A stretch of 64,000 nt of DNA from Paraprevotella xylaniphila YIT 11841 (lineage in GTDB: Bacteria > Bacteroidota > Bacteroidia > Bacteroidales > Bacteroidaceae), in NCBI RefSeq assembly GCF_000205165.1, contig NZ_GL883867.1:1-64000 (forward strand), read 5' to 3'. The first letter of the stretch is position 1; every line of letters begins with the position of its first letter. The notes under the pieces were generated by a model. The model was not told the DNA's origin. It saw only the letters and a program-made list of their open reading frames with translations, and made no database searches. A program made the translations under genes and the position numbers. Positions 59,767 to 64,000 of the stretch are shown one piece after another.

Positions 59767-60204
59767 TTAACCCGGGAAGTCTCCTTTTACAGTGATACCC
59801 ATACTTCTTGCTGTTCCTGCAACCAATTTCATCGCAGCTTCTATTGTAAAGCAATTCAAATCAGGCATTTTATCCTGAGCAATCGTACGCACTTGCTCCC
59901 AAGAGATTTCAGCAATCTTTTTACGGTTCGGTTCAGCAGAACCACCTTTTAACTTCGCAATCTCCATCAACTGTACTGCTACGGGAGGAGTCTTGACGAT
60001 AAAGTCATATGACTTATCAGTATAATAGGTGATTACCACCGGGAGCACCTTACCGGCTTTCTCCTGCGTTCTGGCGTTGAATGCTTTACAGAAATCCATG
60101 ATATTGATACCCTTGGAACCCAAAGCAGGACCTACTGGGGGTGATGGATTTGCAGCGCCTCCTTTAATCTGTAATTTGATTAATCCAGCAACTTCTTTAG
60201 CCAT
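59767..60204 (-). CDS. rplK: 50S ribosomal protein L11
   Basis: L11 (145 aa) is in the GTPase-associated centre and is needed for RelA/stringent signalling and thiostrepton binding. [20 protein letters not shown] and [19 protein letters not shown] are diagnostic. A 55-base gap separates it from nusG. Confidence 0.98.
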   Translation of the reverse strand: MAKEVAGLIKLQIKGGAANPSPPVGPALGSKGINIMDFCKAFNARTQEKAGKVLPVVITYYTDKSYDFIVKTPPVAVQLMEIAKLKGGSAEPNRKKIAEISWEQVRTIAQDKMPDLNCFTIEAAMKLVAGTARSMGITVKGDFPG

Positions 60205-60259
60205 TTTTTTGTTATTTATTGAATTTGATATTCAAGAACAATACGCGTAACAAAACGCA

Positions 60260-60805
60260 TCATTCTTTCTCCACTTGCATAAAACCTAATTCCAACGGCG
60301 TCTTACGGCCGAAAATCTTAACCATTACTTTCAGCTTCTTCTTTTCGTTATTCACTTCTTCGATTACGGCAGAAAAGCCACTAAAAGGTCCTTCTGTTAC
60401 CTTAACCGTTTCCCCTTCAGCATAAGGTATCAACACTTCTTCAGGTACATCTTGCATTTCGTCAACAGCACCTAAAAGACGATTAACCTCAGATTGACGC
60501 AACGGAGTAGGGTTACTATTAGATTCACCCAAAAAGCCCAATACGTTCGGCGTATTACGCAACAATACAGGTATCTCACCCACTAAAGCCGCCTCTACCA
60601 ACACATAACCCGGTAAATGATTACGTTCCTTAACGATACGTTTACCATTACGAACCTGAACTACTTTTTCTGTCGGTATCAACACCTGAGAGACGAATTT
60701 TCCAAAGTCACCTTTTTTAATTTCGGCATCAATGTACTCCTTCACCTTGCTTTCCTTTCCACTCACGGCACGCATAACGTACCATTTCATTTCAGTATCA
60801 GCCAT
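60260..60805 (-). CDS. nusG: Transcription termination/antitermination factor NusG
   Basis: 181 residues: an NGN domain (KWYVMRAVSGKESKVKEYID, PGYVLVEAALVGE) and a KOW domain (GETVKVTEGPFSGFSAVIEE). It binds RNA polymerase and couples with S10/NusE, encoded at the other end of this block. Eight bases separate it from secE. Confidence 0.98.
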   Translation of the reverse strand: MADTEMKWYVMRAVSGKESKVKEYIDAEIKKGDFGKFVSQVLIPTEKVVQVRNGKRIVKERNHLPGYVLVEAALVGEIPVLLRNTPNVLGFLGESNSNPTPLRQSEVNRLLGAVDEMQDVPEEVLIPYAEGETVKVTEGPFSGFSAVIEEVNNEKKKLKVMVKIFGRKTPLELGFMQVEKE

Positions 60806-60813
60806 CTCTCTAC

Positions 60814-61005
60814 TTAATTAGGATAAATAACTTCCATTGCGCTCTGGAATACGAAGTCCATAGCAAAAACAACCAGTGCAATGAGTAGGGAAGCAGATAA
60901 TACTACGACTGCACTGTTAGTAAGTTCTGAACGAGTCGGCCAAGTTGTTTTATGGACAAGCTCATCATAAGATTCCTTACAATATTTAAAGATCTTCTTA
61001 AACAT
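60814..61005 (-). CDS. secE: Preprotein translocase subunit SecE
   Basis: A 63-residue single-span protein from the ATG at 61005 (MFKKIFKYCKESYDELVHKT). The conserved TTWPTRSEL segment and one membrane helix (about 34-55) are visible, the short form typical of this group. A 15-codon upstream extension would reach the tRNA-Trp gene and is rejected. It precedes nusG directly. Confidence 0.97.
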   Translation of the reverse strand: MFKKIFKYCKESYDELVHKTTWPTRSELTNSAVVVLSASLLIALVVFAMDFVFQSAMEVIYPN

Positions 61006-61020
61006 ACTCTTTATTATTAG

Positions 61021-61093
61021 CACGGGAGGAGAGGCTCGAACTCCCGACACCCGGTTTTGGAGACCGGTGCTCTACCAACTGAGCTACTCCCGT
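61021..61093 (-). tRNA. trnW: tRNA-Trp (CCA)
   Basis: The 73-base cloverleaf has acceptor ACGGGAG/CTCCCGT, D-arm AGCTCAGTTGGTAGAGC and an anticodon loop CTCCAAA reading CCA. The T-arm is GGGAGTTCGAGCCTCTC-like. The 3' CCA is not encoded. It lies between tuf and secE, a classic position. Confidence 0.95.
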
Positions 61094-61134
61094 AAATGGC
61101 TCTCTCTTAGGGGAGAGCCTATGATGACCTTAAA

Positions 61135-62316
61135 TTAGTCAAAAACTTCAGTAATCTGACCAGAACCTACCGTACGTCCACCTTCACGGATAGCGAAACG
61201 CAAACCTACGTTCAAGGCTACCGGATAAATCAAGTTTACTGTAATTTCCACGTTATCACCCGGCATTACCATTTCTGTACCTTCTGGCAAGTGAATTTCA
61301 CCTGTACAGTCCATAGTACGCAGATAGAATTGAGGACGGTATTTGTTTCCGAACGGAGTATGGCGTCCACCTTCTTCTTTCTTCAAAACGTAGATAGAAG
61401 CCTTGAAACCAGAGTGAGGAGTAATAGACCCCGGATGAGTAATTACCATACCACGCTTGATTTCTGTTTTATCGATACCACGAAGCAACAAACCAACGTT
61501 ATCACCAGCTTCACCTTCGTCCAACAACTTACGGAACATTTCTACACCGGTAATCACAGACTTCTTGTCTTCGCCCAAACCGAGAATCTGAACTTCATCA
61601 CCTACTTTCACAACACCAGTCTCGATACGACCAGTTGCTACAGTACCACGACCAGTAATAGAGAATACGTCCTCAACCGGCATCAAGAAAGGCTTTTCAA
61701 CGTCACGAACAGGCTCCTGGATCCAAGTATCACAAGCGTCCATAAGTTCCATTACCTTATCTTCCCATTCAGGTACACCATTCAATGCACCCAAAGCAGA
61801 ACCACGGATAATCGGAGTATCTTCTTCGAAGTCATAAGCTGCCAACAGTTCACGCATCTCCATCTCAACGAGTTCCAACATTTCTTCGTCATCAACCATA
61901 TCGCACTTGTTCAAGAATACGACCAAACGCGGAACGTTTACCTGACGAGCCAACAAGATGTGCTCACGAGTCTGAGGCATCGGACCATCAGTTGCAGCAA
62001 CCACGATGATTGCACCATCCATCTGCGCAGCACCAGTTACCATGTTCTTTACATAGTCGGCATGTCCCGGGCAGTCAACGTGTGCATAGTGACGGTTTGC
62101 AGTTTCATACTCAACGTGTGATGTATTGATAGTAATACCACGCTCTTTTTCTTCGGGAGCGTTATCAATCTGATCAAACGATTTTACTTCTGACAAACCC
62201 TTCTTTGCCAATACTGTAGTAATAGCAGCAGTCAAAGTAGTCTTTCCGTGGTCTACGTGACCGATAGTACCAATGTTTACATGAGGTTTGGTACGCTCAA
62301 ACTTCTCTTTAGCCAT
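61135..62316 (-). CDS. tuf: Elongation factor Tu
   Basis: The GTPase (393 aa) that brings aminoacyl-tRNA to the ribosome. Its P-loop [10 protein letters not shown] (about 19-28), [10 protein letters not shown] and NKCDMVDD motifs, and the C-terminal domain III end [11 protein letters not shown] are complete. It is encoded between a four-tRNA cluster and tRNA-Trp. Confidence 0.99.
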   Translation of the reverse strand: MAKEKFERTKPHVNIGTIGHVDHGKTTLTAAITTVLAKKGLSEVKSFDQIDNAPEEKERGITINTSHVEYETANRHYAHVDCPGHADYVKNMVTGAAQMDGAIIVVAATDGPMPQTREHILLARQVNVPRLVVFLNKCDMVDDEEMLELVEMEMRELLAAYDFEEDTPIIRGSALGALNGVPEWEDKVMELMDACDTWIQEPVRDVEKPFLMPVEDVFSITGRGTVATGRIETGVVKVGDEVQILGLGEDKKSVITGVEMFRKLLDEGEAGDNVGLLLRGIDKTEIKRGMVITHPGSITPHSGFKASIYVLKKEEGGRHTPFGNKYRPQFYLRTMDCTGEIHLPEGTEMVMPGDNVEITVNLIYPVALNVGLRFAIREGGRTVGSGQITEVFD

Positions 62317-62363
62317 AGCTTTTTCCTTTTTATTTAATTAATGAATAATCTAATGCTCATCTG

Positions 62364-62435
<72 letters not shown>

Positions 62436-62445
62436 AAAAAATCAG

Positions 62446-62518
62446 AGCGGAAAACGGGACTCAAACCCGCGACCCCCAGCTTGGAAGGCTAGTGCTCTAT
62501 CGACTGAGCTATTTCCGC
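62446..62518 (-). tRNA. trnG: tRNA-Gly (TCC)
   Basis: 73-base cloverleaf: acceptor GCGGAAA/TTTCCGC, anticodon loop CTTCCAA (TCC), T-loop GTTTGAGTC in CGCGGGTTTGAGTCCCGT. It lies 10 bases before tRNA-Thr(GGT). Confidence 0.95.
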
Positions 62519-62558
62519 AGCTTCATTATTTGACCTTTTACAAGTTCCTCAATGAGTG

Positions 62559-62641
62559 TGGGCAAAGATGGATTCGAACCACCGAAGGCGTAAGCCAGCA
62601 GATTTACAGTCTGCCCCATTTGGCCACTCTGGTATTTGCCC
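62559..62641 (-). tRNA. trnY: tRNA-Tyr (GTA)
   Basis: 83 bases, with the long variable arm expected of tRNA-Tyr: acceptor GGGCAAA/TTTGCCC, anticodon loop CTGTAAA (GTA), T-arm GGTGGTTCGAATCCATC. The 3' CCA is not encoded. Confidence 0.95.
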
Positions 62642-62662
62642 TTCTTATAATAGTTTTGCTTG

Positions 62663-62736
62663 AGCCTCTTGTCGGATTCGAACCAACGACCCCGAGATTA
62701 CAAATCACGTGCTCTGGCCAACTGAGCTAAAGAGGC
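62663..62736 (-). tRNA. trnT: tRNA-Thr (TGT)
   Basis: 74-base cloverleaf: acceptor GCCTCTT/AAGAGGC, anticodon loop TTTGTAA (TGT), T-arm GTTGGTTCGAATCCGAC. It is the first gene after the promoter of this transcript. Confidence 0.95.
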
Positions 62737-62777
62737 GTTTGCAGCCTACATATCTAACGACATGCCTTAAACGGCTG

Positions 62778-62808
62778 CAAAGTTAAGTCTATTTTTTGAA
62801 ATCACAAA
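62778..62808 (-). promoter_or_regulatory. Promoter of the tRNA-tuf-secE-nusG-rplKAJL-rpoBC transcript
   Basis: On the minus strand, TTTG (plus 62805-62808), a 19-base spacer and a perfect TAACTTTG (plus 62778-62785): the best match to the Bacteroidales consensus in the window. It begins right after the hpf stop (62826), 42 bases before tRNA-Thr(TGT). Confidence 0.8.
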
Positions 62809-62825
62809 TAAAAATCTCTTTTTTT

Positions 62826-63125
62826 TTAATGACTTCTTTGTTTTTCCTTATATTTGGATATTTGGCGTACCAACGCATCCAAACAAACATCTACTGCTTC
62901 TTCAAATGTGTCGCAAACTTTCTCCGCAAAAAACTCTCCTGTCGAGGCCAAAACCTTGATGGATGCCTCTTTATTCATGGAGGTCTCGGGCTTTACGACC
63001 TTTAATGACACCTCTACCTTTCTTATTTCTTCGCTAAATTTTCCGAACTTTGCTACTTTCTTCTCGATAAACTCTTGGAGTTTCTCTGTGGCATCAAAAT
63101 GAATTGCCTGAATTTTTACTTCCAT
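62826..63125 (-). CDS. hpf: Ribosome hibernation promoting factor (short HPF/RaiA type)
   Basis: 99 residues: MEVKIQAIHFDATEKLQEFI then EEIRKVEVSLKVVKP, typical of the short HPF/YfiA fold that binds the 30S decoding region and stalls translation in stationary phase. The long-form dimerisation tail is absent. It follows the recombinase gene after 12 bases and ends just before the tRNA-tuf promoter. Confidence 0.92.
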   Translation of the reverse strand: MEVKIQAIHFDATEKLQEFIEKKVAKFGKFSEEIRKVEVSLKVVKPETSMNKEASIKVLASTGEFFAEKVCDTFEEAVDVCLDALVRQISKYKEKQRSH

Positions 63126-63137
63126 AGTCTTGTCTTT

Positions 63138-64000
63138 TTAAGCTCTTGGATGAGCCTGGTTATACATTTCTTTTAACTCCTCAAAAGTTGTGTGCGTGTA
63201 AATCTCCGTAGTAGAAATACTCTCATGCCCCAACAACTCTTTTAAAGATTCTAAATCTGCATGATGGTTCAACATCGAGGTTGCAAAAGTATGCCGTAAC
63301 ACGTGCGGACTCCTTTTCTTCTGTGTAGTCACCATTCCTAAATAATGCCGCACAAGATTCCGCACCTTTACATTTGTAAGCCGCTCGCCCTTCTCGTCCA
63401 CGAACATCGCACCCCCATCTTCCAGACCTAAAGATGATTTCTCATCCAGATATGCCGTGAGTAATGCTTCCAATTCGTCACCGAACGGAACGATTCTCTG
63501 TTTATTTCGTTTTCCCGTGACTCTTATCACGCCACCCCACATATCCACGTCCTGATTATTCAGGCTCGTCAACTCAGAAAGGCGAATACCCGTCACATAA
63601 AACGTGTTCACTATCAACTTATCTCTTTTGCCTAAGAAATCATTACCGAAAAAATCACCGTCTAAAAGACGGTTCATCTCACTTTCTTTCAAGAACACCG
63701 GCAATGGCTTCTTTTTCTTGGGACCTTGTATATTTCGCACAGGATCTACTTTTATCCAATCCCGCCTCAACAAATACCGATAAAACGTACGCAAGGCACT
63801 CAATCTACGGTTAACCGTAGTAGCCGTACGGCCTGCCTCCATCATCGAGACCATCCAGTCTCTCACGACATCTCCGTCCATCGTTTCCCAAGACAATGTG
63901 GAGTCCACCTTTTTATAATACGATTCAAACGCATTCAAATCGTCGCGGTATTCTTCGACTGTCCTCAACGAATAATTCCGTTCAAGCGTCAAATATTCCA
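63138..64000 (-). CDS. Tyrosine recombinase, XerC/XerD type (partial, 5' end beyond window)
   Basis: The frame is open to the right edge (preceding codons read EYL..TLERNYSLRTVEEY), so the start is outside. The core-binding domain and catalytic domain are intact: TGIRLSELTS (catalytic Arg), HVLRHTFATSML (His-x-x-Arg) and LLGHESISTTEIYTH with the nucleophilic Tyr near the end. It probably resolves chromosome dimers at dif, the usual role for the copy next to hpf/tRNA genes in Bacteroidales; an integrase is less likely given this context. Confidence 0.9.
   Translation of the reverse strand, partial: EYLTLERNYSLRTVEEYRDDLNAFESYYKKVDSTLSWETMDGDVVRDWMVSMMEAGRTATTVNRRLSALRTFYRYLLRRDWIKVDPVRNIQGPKKKKPLPVFLKESEMNRLLDGDFFGNDFLGKRDKLIVNTFYVTGIRLSELTSLNNQDVDMWGGVIRVTGKRNKQRIVPFGDELEALLTAYLDEKSSLGLEDGGAMFVDEKGERLTNVKVRNLVRHYLGMVTTQKKRSPHVLRHTFATSMLNHHADLESLKELLGHESISTTEIYTHTTFEELKEMYNQAHPRA

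Overview
The window looks like chromosomal DNA from a member of the Bacteroidales, probably a Prevotellaceae or Bacteroidaceae relative. The evidence is Bacteroidales-type promoters (TTTG, 19-20 bases, TAnnTTTG), very large secreted proteins ending in short 'GVYVVDGKK'-type C-terminal sorting modules, an NVEALA-family peptide, TlpA-like thiol proteins, a 6-bladed propeller lipoprotein, and the order xerC-hpf-tRNAs-tuf-tRNA-secE-nusG-rplKAJL-rpoBC. The genus cannot be fixed from the sequence alone. Almost all genes lie on the minus strand, so transcription runs from high to low coordinates.

Region 1 (64000 to 49800) is the translation and transcription core: a partial XerC/D-type recombinase, a ribosome hibernation factor, four tRNA genes (Thr-TGT, Tyr-GTA, Gly-TCC, Thr-GGT), tuf, tRNA-Trp, secE, nusG, rplK, rplA, rplJ, rplL, rpoB and rpoC. 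A near-consensus promoter sits just before the tRNA cluster, a hairpin with a T tract lies between rplL and rpoB, and a strong terminator follows rpoC.

Region 2 (49800 to 37800) is an accessory block lying between rpoC and the DUF3467-rpsL-rpsG-fusA cluster. From right to left it holds an MG2-type outer-envelope protein and a 600-base non-coding gap with 22-base repeats. Next comes a plus-strand, visibly AT-rich cassette (radical SAM/SPASM-like enzyme, 280-residue lipoprotein, PH-like membrane protein, O-antigen-ligase-like/TPR membrane protein). A divergent transglutaminase-like/discoidin-like lipoprotein follows, and last a small operon of NVEALA peptide, propeller lipoprotein and DUF1573 protein. 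This block is the best candidate for an undescribed system: an envelope-linked peptide or protein modification locus.

Region 3 (37800 to 19100) carries DUF3467, the str cluster (rpsL, rpsG, fusA) and the complete S10-spc-alpha ribosomal superoperon from rpsJ to rplQ. It includes secY, map, infA, rpoA and the small genes rpmD and rpmJ, and closes with a perfect-looking terminator.

Region 4 (19100 to 1) is accessory and secretory. A four-gene minus-strand operon encodes a DUF6055-type zinc metalloprotease, a TlpA-like protein, an unknown exported protein and a second TlpA-like protein. It converges on a plus-strand pair, rlpA-like and O-acetylhomoserine sulfhydrylase (metY-like). Further left are a LamG-type secreted protein, a 59-residue small protein and a 1810-residue alginate-lyase-superfamily secreted protein. 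The last two giants share a C-terminal architecture, which suggests a common export and anchoring route for polysaccharide or glycoprotein degradation.
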